A stretch of 64,000 nucleotides of DNA from assembly GCA_020465985.1 (NCBI GenBank), contig JAANYP010007182.1:310001-374000 (forward strand), given 5' to 3'. This DNA is from Centrapalus pauciflorus (taxonomy: Eukaryota > Streptophyta > Magnoliopsida > Asterales > Asteraceae). How positions within the stretch are numbered: the first letter of the stretch is position 1; the number at the start of each line of letters is the position of its first letter. The position numbers and the translations under genes are program-made. This document shows, in pieces, positions 53,162-64,000 of this stretch. The notes beneath the pieces are model-generated. The model was not told the origin of the DNA and made no database searches. It saw only the letters and a list, made by a program, of their open reading frames with translations.

Positions 53162-56100
53162 AGGGCACCAGCTCGTGCCTTTCAAATTACTGCAGAGGAG
53201 GCGAGGGAAAACCCGGAAGTGGTTACGGGTACGTTTATCGTAAATTCTATGCCAGCAAGAGTTTTATTGTTTCCACTGTTTTTGCACAAAGACTTTCCAT
53301 GCCTCTGTCTAGATTATCTGCTATACTTGATATAGAAACTGCTAGCAATACTCTAGTCAAAGTAGATCACGTATACCGTAACTGCACGTTAGTAATTGAG
53401 GATGTATTCTTCAATTTGGACTTGATTCCTATTGAGTTCAGTGAGTTGGACGTGATAGTCAAGATGGACTGGTTGATTGAGAATGAAGCCCATATAGTGT
53501 GTAAGAATCGAATGATAAAGATAACTACTCCGGAAGGGCGTGATATATGTATATATGGGGATAGGAGAAGCGGGGATCTGTGTTTGCTGACTATTGTAAA
53601 AGCCCGAAAGCTTGTTGCAAAGGGGTGTGACTCTTACTTAGCATATGCGATTGATGCTAAGGCTGAGAAGAGGACTTTGGCCGATGTGCCTGTTGTTTCA
53701 CAATTCCCGGAGGTGTTTCTGGAAGACTTGTCTGGTGTGCCGCCTGAGAGACAAGTGGAGTTTAAAATTGACTTGATCCCTGGAGCTGCACCGGTAGCTC
53801 GTTCTCCTTATCGCCTTGCTCCTACCGAAATGCAAGAGACGATGAAACAACTCCAGGAGTTTTTGGATAAGGGCTTCATTCGGCCGAGTTCATCACCGTG
53901 GGAAGCTCCGGTATTGTTTGTAAAGAAGAAAGATGGCACAATGCGAATGTGCATTGATTACCGGGAGCTGAATAAGCTGACTAATAAGAACAAGTATCCG
54001 CTGCCGAGGATAGATGACTTGTTTGATCAGCTACATGGGGCTAGTGTCTTCTCCAAGATTGATTTGAGGTCGGGGTACCATCAGTTGAAGGTACGAGAAT
54101 AAGATGTGCCGAAGACAGCATTTAGGACACGTTATGGGCATTATGAGTTTTTGGTTATGCCTTTCGGGTTAACCAATGCCCCGGCTGTCTTTATTGATTT
54201 AATGAATAGAGTGTGCAGACCGATGTTAGATAAGTCGGTGATTGTATTTATCGATGACATTCTAGTGTATTCTAAGTCTGAAGCAGAACATGCTGATCAT
54301 CTAAGGGAATTGTTGGAGCTGTTAAGGAAAGAGAAGTTTTATGCCAAGTTCTCAAAATGTGAGTTTTGGCTGCAACAGATTCAATTTTTGGGACATGTGA
54401 TTTCGGGGGCTGGGATTTCTGTAGATCCAGCAAAAGTTGAAGCGATAAAGAATTGGGAACCGCCGCAATCAGCTACAGAAATCAGAGTTTTCTTGGATTG
54501 GCGGGATATTATAGGAGGTTCATAAAGGATTTTTTCTAAGATTGCAGTTCCTTTGACTGCATTAACCAAGAAGAATGCATCATTTGTATGGGAAGCTGTG
54601 CAGCAGGATCCTTTTGAAATTTTGAAGAAAACATTAAGCGAAGCACCGATACTTGCTCTACCGGAGGGCAATGAGGATTTTGTGGTTTACACAGATGCTT
54701 CGAGGTTGGGGTTAGGTGCTGTACTGATGCAGCGCGGGAAAGTAATTGCTTATGCTTCAAGACAGTTGAAGCAGCATGAGAAGAATTATTCAACTCATGA
54801 TCTTGAGTTGACATCGGTCACATTTGCACTAAAGTTATGGAGACACTATCTGTACGGTACTAAGTGTCAACTCTACACGGACCATAAGAGTTTGAAATAC
54901 ATTTTCAGCCAGAAAGAACTTAATATGAGGCAAAGATGATCGATGGAATTAATAAAGGATTATGACTGTGAGATCCTTTATCATCCCGGAAAGGCTAATG
55001 TAGTAGCCGATGCCTTGAGCCGAAAAGCTTATGCTAAGGACTGTTGCTACATGATGACGTCTACTATGTTAACGTCTACCATTATAAATGATGTTAATGC
55101 TGCTCAGGAGGAAGCCTTGAAAGATGAGAATATTGGTGCTGAGGATATAAGGGCACAGATTAAAAATATGAAAACGAGCGAGTCGGGATTGAAAGGGATA
55201 TACGGGAGGATATGGGTGGCGATGTTTGGGGGTATGAGGGAGGTACTCATCGAAGAAGCACACCAGTCTAGGTTTTCTGTACATCCTGGAAGTACAAAGA
55301 TGTACAACGAACTAAAAGCAGACTTCTGGTGGCCGGGATTGAAAAAGGAAATAGGGCAGTATGTGGAAAGATGTCGAACTTGTCGGCTGGTGAATGCCGA
55401 ACATCAGCAACCATACGACAGTCTGCAACCACTTCCCATTCCGGAATGGAAGTGGGAACATATTACGATGGACTTTGTCACTATGTTGTCGAAGACTAGA
55501 CGTCAACACGATACAGTCTGGGTAATAGTGGATAGACTGACTAAGTCGGCACACTTTATTCCGATAAGAGAGAGTTATTCCATGGAGAAGTTGGCTCAGA
55601 TTTACATGGATGAGATCGTTTCTAGGCATGGAGTGCCTAAGTCCATAGTATCGGATCGAGATAGTCGATTTACTTCGAACTTCTGGTCGGCTTTGCAGGA
55701 AGGACTGGGTACAAGGATTGCTATGAGTACGGCTTATCATCCGCAAACCGATGGCCAAAGTGAAAGAACTATCCTCACCTTGGAGGATATGATGAGAGCG
55801 TGTATACTAGACCTCGATGGCAATTGGGATGATCATCTGCCACTAATAGAGTTTTCGTATAACAACAGTTATCACGCAACGATAAAGAAAGCACCGTTTG
55901 AGGCTTTGTATGGAAGGAGATGTAGGACTCCTACGTGTTGGAGAGAAACTGGTGAAACACCAATTGCTAGGCCGGCCTTGCTTCAAGAAACAAACGAGAA
56001 GATACAATTGATTAGACAAAACATGAAGGCGGCCCAGGATCGTCAGAAAAGTTATTACGATAGGAGGCACAAACCAACCAACTTTGAAATAAATGATTGG

Positions 56101-56517
56101 GTATATCTGGAAGTATCACCTATGAGAGGTGTTACTCGTTTCGTGAAGAGAGGAAAGTTGGCTCCGAGATTAGTCGTACCATTCAAGATAATAGAAAAAG
56201 TGGGAAACCAGTCTTACCATTTGGTATTGCCTGAAGGAATGTCTAGCATAGATCCGGTGTTCCATGTTGGGAACCTTAGAAAGTCTTTTACTACTGAGAA
56301 TGAGGATTGGGCTGATCACACTGAGCTGCAAGTTGATGAAAGGCTCCGGTATGTTGAAGAGCCGGAGTGTGTGTTAGATACGAAGGTGAAGAAATTGAAA
56401 AGCAAAGAGATCGAAATGGTGCTTGTACGTTGGAAGCATCATAAGGGAGCCAATCATACATGGGAGACGAAAGCTGACATGTTAAGGAAATATCTGCAGC
56501 TGTTTGAAGTCAAATAA
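53162..56517 (+). pseudogene. pol: E9 pol (PR-RT-RNaseH-IN-chromodomain), several lesions
   Basis: Protease starts near 53180 but the segment that should hold the DSGA active site is missing at about 53268, with a frameshift. RT: LDKGFIRPSSSPWEAPVLFVKKKDG, FIDD at 54247-54258; stop TAA at 54100-54102 inside RT. One-base insertion near 54495 after RT. RNase H: YTDASRLGLGAVL (about 54688), then TGA at 54937-54939. From 54943 open for 524 codons: integrase zinc region (HPGSTKMYNEL, CRTC), core (MDFV, SDRDSRF, HPQTDGQSER), and the C-terminal segment (KVKKLKSKEIEMVLVRWKHH) typical of Tekay/Del chromodomains, thought to direct insertion to heterochromatin. Confidence 0.93.
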
Positions 56518-56539
56518 CTTCGAGGACGAAGTTAGAGCG

Positions 56540-56551
56540 TGGTGGAGCCCA
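56540..56551 (+). other. E9 polypurine tract
   Basis: GTGGTGGAGCCC just before the 3' LTR start at 56555. Less pure than usual but in the right place. Confidence 0.6.
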
Positions 56552-56554
56552 TGT

Positions 56555-58571
56555 TGTAACATCCTCGAATTCAATTACTGTAATTCAGATTTATTTAGAT
56601 GGATAATTTTTAATTAAGTTGAATTATGAGCAATGATTATGTATTTGGGATATTTAAAAAGTTTGTTGTTATTTTAAGAAAATTGAGAACTCTGAATTAT
56701 TATTATGGAGTATTATAAATTATAAGAGTTAGTAATGATAAAACTAAGAATAAATCAGTATTTTATGGAACGGGTTAAGTTGAGGGGTGAAATGTGCAAA
56801 ATGGAAAAGATGGGAATAAAAAGGCCAAATGCCTTTCAATTCACCATTTACTCTCTCTCTCTAGACTCTCTCTCTAGAAATTCTCTCTACCTTCTCTCTA
56901 GATTTTCTCCCAGACCGACCGGCCGATTGTCGAGTTCTATACGTCATCGGAAAAATCTCGAGGAGTACTAACAATCTACGGTTGCATTCGTGGTTTCGTA
57001 CGAATTGAGGTAAGAATCGACCCTTATAGGCTCTTACATTTTCAGTTTTGAAGATATGCATTCGAGTTTATCATTTATTGCGTGAATGAAGCTAGTTTGG
57101 CTTGAGTTTTAACAAGAATATGATAGAGTATGTATAATATGATCGAAACTAGGCTTAATACTTAACATATTCGAGGCTTTAGGCATAGAAATGTATGATT
57201 TAAGCTGTAAATATGAACAAATTCGAGAATGCCAAGAACAAAGTCGAAATGCAAGAACAAACTCGATTTTGGTACTAAATTCGAGTATAAATTCAAATTT
57301 AGCCTATGGTCTTCGACTTTAACCCTCAAATTCGAAGGTGCGTTCGAACTTAACCCTCAAATTCGAAGATAGGTTCAAATTTAACCTCCCACATTCAAAT
57401 TTGATGCATATAATTGTCCACATGCTCGAATTTAATACATAGGATTCGAATTTAATGCCTAAAATTGAAACCCCATTCTCTAAACCCGAATATACTGATT
57501 GAAACGCATAAAATAACAAAAGTTATCAAAGGATTGGGTTCGAACCTGAGATGGGTTCAAACTTAGTTGAGGATTGAATTTAGTTATGGATCCGAAATGG
57601 GGAACAAATATTGCAAAACTTATAAATTTAAGGTTTTGCGAAATTAAACAGTTAGTGACGCGAGATATTGATGCAACTGACTTAACAGGTCCCTTGTGGT
57701 GTTGTTTAACCCACAGTGGGGTACTTTGTGGATCCGATTGAAAGCCCGAAGAGAAATAATAATAATATTGAAGTTTAATTACGCACCCACTGTGAGTACA
57801 TTAGATTTTGCATGTTTATATCTGTTTTATGTTAGCTTTGCCTGCTGAGACCTGTTGCTTCATTTATTGTTTGGAATTCTACTAACTTGCGTAGATTTAG
57901 ATGCACATTCATACTTGTTGCATGTCCGTTCGATTGTTGTGCATCTAGTGATGGACCGGTGGGTCGCATCAATTACTCTGATGTTACTGCGCTATATGAC
58001 CTGGAGCTTATCCCTCCGAGGTTCTGATAGGCAGTATGTCATCCCCGATCGTACGTTTGTCTCAGATGGTATGTTTTATGCTGAGCTTTGGGCTCGAAGG
58101 GGCTGCGGCTCTGGTTCCGTACTTGGTGTACGAAGAGGGTATACGATGTTTGTCATCGGTGTTACCCTTGGGGCTTCATATAGATTTATAAAAATGCGAA
58201 ATCTGTGTATTCACTAAGCATTAGCTTATTCCTCAGTTGTTTACTTTTTACAAGAAAAGGGAAGTCTGCTGCCAGACCTTCTAGTTAGGTCGGGTGTGAA
58301 GTTCTTGGAAGATTTCTACTACTAAATCGGTAATTATGCTTTGGGACAGTATTGTAATATATTCTGGATGTTGTAATAATTAAATTGGGTATGTAGACTT
58401 AGATTTGGTACCTTGTAGCACCGTAGGATGTTTGTCACTGTTGCATTACTTTAAATATGTATTTTAATGCTTCCGCACTTAAACTAGGTTATCAGATCAT
58501 TATGTTATTGTATATTGGTGATTAATCCTGGGTGTTTTGTAAATGGTGGTTGTTGTGACAAGGGTGTCACA
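56555..58571 (+). repeat. E9 3' LTR
   Basis: 2,017 bp, TGTAACATCC...GTCACA, followed by the target duplication ATATA. Scattered substitutions against the 5' LTR, a few percent by eye. Confidence 0.93.
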
Positions 58572-59451
58572 ATATACGTTCCAAGTCGATTGTCGGTATG
58601 TTTTTCCCTTTAAACATTCAATACCTTGGAAATTCCTTTGGCCTATTTATTTATCAAGAAACTACCTTACGTGTCCCATACATAGACATACTTCTATGAT
58701 CAAGGCAGACACATAATGATTATAAGTTTTTGGTATTGCAAATTTTCTTTAAAAGGCAAACGTCGGAGACAGTTCTGTATTTACATACAACAGAGTATGT
58801 TAGTTTGTCTTAGAGTTCCTCTTATGTTAGCAAGACAGCAGAGACAAGTCTGTACTCACGTACAACAAAGCGACTTATCTTGCTAGCTTAGATCAAAACA
58901 GCGGTGAGAGGTCTGTACTCACGTACAACAAAGCGACTTGTTTTGACTTCCTTTACTTTTCAAAACCCTTTCTTTCTTTCTTTCTTTCTTTGTTTAAGAT
59001 GTATTTTGATGTTGCTATACATCCCCCAGATAAATTTGCATACCTCATTTATAATCATTGTTTGTATGTCTCTAACATAGAATTTAAGACCTTTTGGTCA
59101 TACATCTAAGTTAGTTACACGTATGACATTTTCTTGATTATTTTTTAGTTGTTAGGATTTTCTTCATGTATTATGCCTACAAACACATCAAACTAGAATA
59201 TGTATGTCACTTAGCTTTTATGGTGCATAATCTGTGAATGCTCAACACTTAGAGTTTGTTTAGACGGTGCTAATTTTCGTCACTTTGAACCTATGATTCT
59301 AAGACTTAACTCATTTTTTGATATTCTCTTTTCTATTGTTGAGATTTTCATGGTTTTTCTCTCTTTTTTCTTTTGTTTTTCATTTATAAGAAAAATAAGC
59401 TCATAAACTAAACTAATAAGTTACTATAAAAGGAAATCTACTAAGGTCAAA
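58572..59451 (-). other. E7 spacer, right part
   Basis: Continues the E7 spacer after E9. Holds the inverted-repeat triplet (58776-58927), a short TTTC repeat (58968-58992), the conserved TATGCCTAC block and a T/C-rich run. No gene is seen. Confidence 0.75.
58776..58927 (-). other. Spacer inverted-repeat triplet (E7)
   Basis: In element sense: TGTAC-GTGA-GTACA (58927-58914), TGTAC-GTGA-GTACA (58864-58851) and TGTAT-GTAA-ATACA (58789-58776). All three stems are perfect and all three loops GNRA, in an otherwise decayed element. Confidence 0.6.
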
Positions 59452-62213
59452 TTACACTGGATTATGCATGTCATTTAGTTGGACTAACAATTCAAAGCGT
59501 GACTTATCATATGCTTTTATAAATAAATCTGCATTATTGTCTTCCGTTGCAACTTTTACCAGTTTTATCAAGTTCTTTTCAGCACAATCACGTATAAAAT
59601 GATGTCTTATGTCTATGTGCTTAGTTTTACTGTGTTTAACTGGATTATTTGTTATAGCAATAGTTGACTGATTGTCTATCCTAATGGGAGTATGAGTAAA
59701 AGTCAAACCGTATTCCCGCAATTGTTGTTGGATCCACAAAACCTGTGAACAGCAACTACCAGCAGCAACATACTCGGCCTCGCACGTTGATATAGCTACC
59801 GAAGTTTGTTTCGTGCATTGCCAGGATACGAGCCTCCCTCCAAGGAACGGACAACCTCCAGTTGTTGATTTCCAGTTCAAGCAACATCCACCATAGTCAG
59901 AGTCCGTGTATGCATCCAATTCCAGATCTCCATCAACATGATACCAAAGTCCCAGCTTCGGTTTCGACTTTAGATATCTCAGAATTCGCTTCACGGCTTT
60001 CATATGCATATCCTTTGGATTTGCTTGAAAACTAGCACAAATACACACAGCAAACATTATGTCATGTCTAGAAGTGGTCAAATACATAAGTGAACCGACC
60101 ATGGCCCGATATAAAGTCGAATAAAAAAAGTATCACTATCTTTACCCGGACCGAGATTGTGATTCACTTGAATCGGAGTACTAAAGTGTGCGGTCAGCTT
60201 TGTTCCTTCCATCCCGAAGCGCTCCAAAATGTCATAGACATACTTCATCTGATGAATGAACATTTCTTAGTTCCTTTCTTCAACTTGTAAACCAAAAAAG
60301 AAGTTCAGCTCTCCCATAGCACTCATCTCAAATTTCGACTTCATAACCTTTTCAATATCTTTGCACATCTGCTCGTTTGACGACCCGAAGATGATGTCGT
60401 CCACGTACACTTGTACTAAGATAAAATATTCGCCTTTCCTCTTCACGAATAGCATACTATCAATTCTCCCTCTCTCAAACCCGTTGTCTAAAAGATGAGT
60501 TGACAGTGTCTCATACCAAGCCCTAGGTGCCTGATGTAATCTATACAAAGCCTTATCAAGTCCATATACTCTGTCAGGATATTTTGGATCAGTAAACCCT
60601 GGCGGTTGTCCGACATACACCAGTCCCTTCACCTTTCCGTACAAGAATGCACTCTTGACGTCGAGTTGATATACCTTAAACCCTTTGAAGGACGCAAATG
60701 CCAAAAACAAATGAATCACTTCAAGCCTCTCCACTGGTGCAAACACTTCGTTATAATCAATTCCTTCTTCCTGGTTGAACCCTTTTACGACGAGTCTTGC
60801 CTTGTTGCGAGTAACTATACCTCGATCATCCCTTTTACACTTAACGAACCATTTGGTCCCTATTGCAACTTCTCCTCGAGGTAACAACACCAACTCCCAT
60901 ACTTCAAGCTTTTTGAACTGAGACAATTCTTCTTGCATGGCTTCAACGCAAGAATTGTCATTCAGTGCCATTTGCACATTTTTCGGCTCTACTTGTGAGA
61001 TAAAACACGAGTATAAACATGTGTGAAACGTCTCGGAGTCGTTGATCATCGATAACAGTACCGTGTTATTATTCACACTACTCCTAGTTCTCACACCAGT
61101 ATTTGGATTCCCTATGATACTCTCAATTGGATGATCTTTGTTTATCCTTCATGTCTCAATCTCATCGACCTGAAGATTTTCTCCCAAGTTAAATCCTATT
61201 TCACCTAACGGAGGTATGACTTCAGACGGTATATTCTCTTCCTCATGATCACCATCCTCGAAGTTAGAATTATTCGTCTGATTCTCATTTGTAGGTAATT
61301 CAGGTTCATTCTCTGTTGGAGACCCATCTTCTGTCGTTGTAGGCTAAGATGTTGATGGAATGCTTGATTTTGGAATACCTTGGTACTCGTCACTAAGGTA
61401 CCTGCATTTCCACTAAACGGTATGTTCAATGATTCAAACAAAGAGTCATACTCTAATAACCATTCTGGACTAGTTTGGGGTTCATGTGAATAACTTGTTA
61501 CGTCAATGTTAAACACAATCTCAACCATACCATTTGTTTTGTTTAAACCCCGTTTGTTTGGTGAATTTGGAACATAACCTAGGATGTATCCTTCGCCAGC
61601 CTTTTCACCAAACGTAGGTTGATGTATTGTTTTCAGTAAAGTACACGGTACCCTAAACGGTTCAAAGCCAGTTAAATTTGTTGGTCTTTTATTCAGAACT
61701 TCATAACAGGTTTTGTTCAGTGATTTGACAGTCAAGACTCAGTTTAAAACATGACAAGTGGTATTTGCTGCCTCCCCCCAAAACATGGTAGGAAGCTTTG
61801 AATCCGAGAGCATGGTCCTTGCTGCCTCAATCAAAGTCCAGTTCCTAGTTCTGCCACCCCATTTTGTTGTGGCTCATAAGGTGCACTAAATTGATGCACT
61901 ATGCCTTTGGTTAGGCAATATACACCAATTACTGTGTTTTTAAATTCCATTACGTTATCACTCCTAATACGTTTAACCCTTGTCCCGTATGAGTTCTCGA
62001 CTTGGTCTAAAAACCCAATCAGCTTTCTAGTTGTTTTGTTGATTGGACCGAAGAGATCCATATGCAGCAAATCGAAGGTGGAAGTTATCGAGTTCTGAGT
62101 CTTTGACTTGTGTGACTTCTTATGTTGTTTTCCCTTATTGCATGGAACACACTTGTCATCGAATTGAAAACTCTTCACTGAAAAACCTTGCACCAGACCA
62201 TTTTTAGTAATGT
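59452..62213 (-). pseudogene. pol: E7 pol remnant
   Basis: Integrase zinc region (62193-62060, CVPCNKGKQHKK), core remnant (62060-61835), second half of integrase (61735-61205), RT (61094-60267 with YVDD) and RNase H (60102-59452). The integrase lacks about 30 codons around the first catalytic Asp: the sequence goes in frame from FGPINK to KLIGFLDQ near 62035. Several frameshifts occur elsewhere. The 5' side is cut by E10 at 62214. Confidence 0.9.
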
Positions 62214-62601
62214 TGTGACGTCCTTGTTAAATTAATGATATAATTGTAATCTCCAGGATCGACTAACAACCCAATGAGTATCATAATAATTGAAATTGAA
62301 TACTTAAATTAGAATTAAGCAAATCCACACTAAAGCAATAGAATACATGTCTACAGTGATAAGAGTCTAACTATTACATCAACATAATTGTTTTAGAAGT
62401 AGAAATCCCAGCCCAAAGCTATTACATTCAAGTACCAATAGCTACTAAGGTCTCCGGGATATTGATTTGATATGCTTAAGTAGATGGTCCAGCTACACTC
62501 TTGCCTTTGCCTGTAAACAATGTGAGTCAACAGTAAGCTAAATGCTTAGTGAGATAACAGATTATGCAAACAACAAATATTTCTTTACAAGCAATGCTTA
62601 A

Positions 62602-62830
62602 CCATGGGCAGTGTAAGCCCCATGTATGTGAATATCGGCAGTGTAAGCCTCAGTGTATGTGAAAAACCATGCAGTGCAAGCATGGGTTGGCAGTTCAATA
62701 TGCTGATCGGGGATGTGCCGAACCTGATGGGATACGAGTGGGATGATCAGTCCCCGACAGTGGCCTGCTGTCAGCCCCAGTCCAGGTCGCATCAGATTAT
62801 GAAGTAATGATCATGCAGTGCAAGCATGAT
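62602..62830. repeat. Hairpin repeats with constant loop in E10 LTR
   Basis: Four inverted repeats with loop AGTGYAA: 62602-62624 (GGGC/GCCC plus bulge), 62637-62649 (GGC/GCC, weak), 62667-62685 (CCATGC/GCATGG) and 62810-62830 (ATCATGC/GCATGAT). Stem sequences differ but stay paired. Confidence 0.6.
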
Positions 62831-63164
62831 GTATATAGATGCACTTTCAAATGAACGCAAGCTACATGTGTGTTACATGTCAAGTACGAGTGTGCATCAT
62901 AACAACAAATCATTTCATGAATGCCAAATGAAGTATATGAACAACGTGAACATGCCATTGAATGTATAAACATGAATGCAAAAACAATAAATGTTCGAAT
63001 GATAATCTGCAACTCACAGTGATTGGTTTTGTGACTTGATCCTGAATCAATGTGTGTTTTGATAACACCACAATGATCTGTAATGTAAGTGTAATAGTGA
63101 TGTAATGTCAGTAATTGCTTAAAAATTGTATTTTGTAATTTTAAATGTAATTGGGTTCTGAATT

Positions 63165-63430
63165 CGGACCACATCCGAATTCGGATGGTCCGAATTGTAA
63201 TTGGTCCGAATTTGGGGTGATGGTCTGAAGTTGGTTGGATCCGAATTGGGTTCCGAAACTGGTATAGTCCGAAATTGGTCCTTGGTCCGAATTTGGTATG
63301 ATCCGAAATGGGTGATCCGGATTGGTAGGGTCCGAAATGGGTAATGGTCCGAAGTTCCTATGGTCCGAAATCACTATCGATCCGAATTGGGGTGAGGTCC
63401 GCATTCGGATATAGGTCCGAACCGAGTTCA
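63165..63430. repeat. CCGAATT array in E10 LTR
   Basis: About 18 units of GGTCCGAATT and variants (GATCCGAAAT, GGTCCGAAGTT), spaced about 10-20 bases. Position in the LTR matches the TTCGAA array of E9. Confidence 0.8.
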
Positions 63431-64000
63431 TACTTAGTAAAATTTTCCAGATTTTCCAGATTTGCATTTTTGACCATTTTACATGTTTTTGTATATAAAA
63501 TTGCAGATATGTACTTAAATAAACTATTCCAACTTAGAACACAACACTTATGTACCAAAATATCCGATTTGTGTCCATTTTTCTTTAAACTTCGAAGAAC
63601 ACACACACTAAAACACACACTTAATTTCCAAAATCATACTTAAACTTCGAATCTGATTCTAAATTTTTGTATACAACAACATACATGCTCGAATTCAACT
63701 AATCCATCATAATGTATAACATGCATTAACATTTGCAACAATAATCTTAGAAATCGGTTTTCATACAAAACCGAACCAAAACTTCAAAAATTCGTGATAT
63801 AAGGAGATTGTTACCTTAAAACGTTTGTTGCAACTGTTATAGTTCCTTAATTGCTACTTGAATCCAGATTCTGCACTTGAAATTTGATAATTCTTGTGTT
63901 TTTCTTGAATGGAATCCGAGAGGAAGAGAGTAAAGAGAGAGAGTCGGTTAGAGAGAGAGAGTAGAGTGAGAGTGTGTTGGTGGAAATGAAAGGGTTTTTC

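Larger units (their letters stand above)
49802..58571 (+). mobile_element. E9: complete Ty3/gypsy element, Tekay/Del-type chromovirus
   Basis: 8,770 bp with LTRs of 1,983 and 2,017 bp, PBS for initiator tRNA-Met, gag, and pol in gypsy order (PR-RT-RNaseH-IN) ending in a chromodomain-like segment. Inserted in the E7 spacer. At least five lesions break gag-pol, so it is defective. Confidence 0.95.
45564..62213 (-). mobile_element. E7: decayed copia element, subfamily B, interrupted by E9
   Basis: Minus-strand element: partial 3' LTR (45564-45757), PPT, third-ORF remnant, spacer split by E9 (49802-58571), and pol remnant up to 62213, where E10 interrupts it. gag and 5' LTR would lie right of the window. 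The truncated LTR meets the end of the E5 3' LTR in inverted orientation. Confidence 0.9.
62214..64000 (-). mobile_element. E10: Ty3/gypsy LTR (partial, cut by window edge)
   Basis: Begins TGTGACGTCCTTGTTA, resembling the reverse complement of the E9 LTR end (TGTGACACCCTTGTCACA), inside the E7 pol gene. Further parts parallel the E9 LTR in the same order on the minus strand: a CGATCGGGGATG block, a repeat array, a donor-like site, and a GA-rich stretch (63905-63975) equal to a CT-rich leader in sense. At least 1.79 kb. Whether it is a solo LTR or the 3' LTR of a whole element cannot be seen. No coding sequence is seen. Confidence 0.75.

Noticed and set aside
57855..58217. 120-codon frame in the E9 3' LTR.
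   Set aside because: No family resemblance, and it is broken in the 5' LTR by the 39-base difference. Chance frame in an LTR.
62598..63174. Short frames in E10.
   Set aside because: No recognisable protein; they follow repeat structure within an LTR.

Overview
This window is repeat-rich nuclear DNA of a flowering plant. It consists almost entirely of nested and truncated LTR retrotransposons, and I see no host gene, rRNA, tRNA or CRISPR array. Two kinds of element are present. The first is a long (about 13.5 kb) Ty1/copia element of Sirevirus type. It has a large gag with two zinc knuckles and a coiled coil, a copia-order pol (PR-IN-RT-RNaseH), a spacer of about 2.2 kb, and a third open reading frame of about 1,000 codons in the place where retroviruses carry env. 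The second is a Ty3/gypsy chromovirus of Tekay/Del type with LTRs of about 2 kb and a C-terminal chromodomain-like segment. The style of the copia gag and third ORF resembles what I know from asterids such as Asteraceae; that assignment is an inference from memory and is weak.

Layout, with E numbers used throughout: E1 (1-4797, minus) is a copia fragment cut by the left window edge and ending inside gag. E2 (4798-18413, plus) is a complete copia element with two 660-bp LTRs. E3 (18414-26888, minus) is a decayed copia of a second subfamily with only its 5' LTR. E5 (26889-28143 and 41676-45563, plus) is a truncated second-subfamily copia split by E4. E4 (28144-41675, minus) is a complete copia with 668-bp LTRs and the target duplication AAGTA. 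E7 (45564-62213, minus) is a second-subfamily copia split by E9. E9 (49802-58571, plus) is a complete Tekay-like gypsy element with target duplication ATGTA/ATATA. E10 (62214 to the right edge, minus) is a gypsy LTR inserted in E7 pol.

E1, E2 and E4 form subfamily A, whose non-coding parts carry arrays of AGATTCGAATCT-like palindromes. E3, E5 and E7 form the more decayed subfamily B, whose arrays read AAGTTCGAACTT. Every gag and pol here is broken by stops, frameshifts or deletions. The third ORF of E2 is intact (1,006 codons) and that of E4 has a single stop.

The most interesting material is in the non-coding and junction sequence, where copies can be compared within the window. The main points are: (1) a splice-acceptor-like CAG exactly two bases before the ATG of the third ORF in all four copies that retain it, suggesting expression from a spliced, env-like subgenomic RNA; (2) a triplet of TGTAY-GNRA-RTACA inverted repeats in the pol/third-ORF spacer, with a paired change in the third repeat and a G.U-type pair in one copy; (3) a 10-bp inverted repeat holding the polypurine tract and LTR start in its loop; (4) an in-frame stop between gag and pol followed by an acceptor-like tract, with a phase-0 donor-like site upstream; (5) a likely 5' leader intron in the gypsy element that would remove its primer binding site; (6) TTCGAA palindrome arrays with family-specific arms in elements of both superfamilies.
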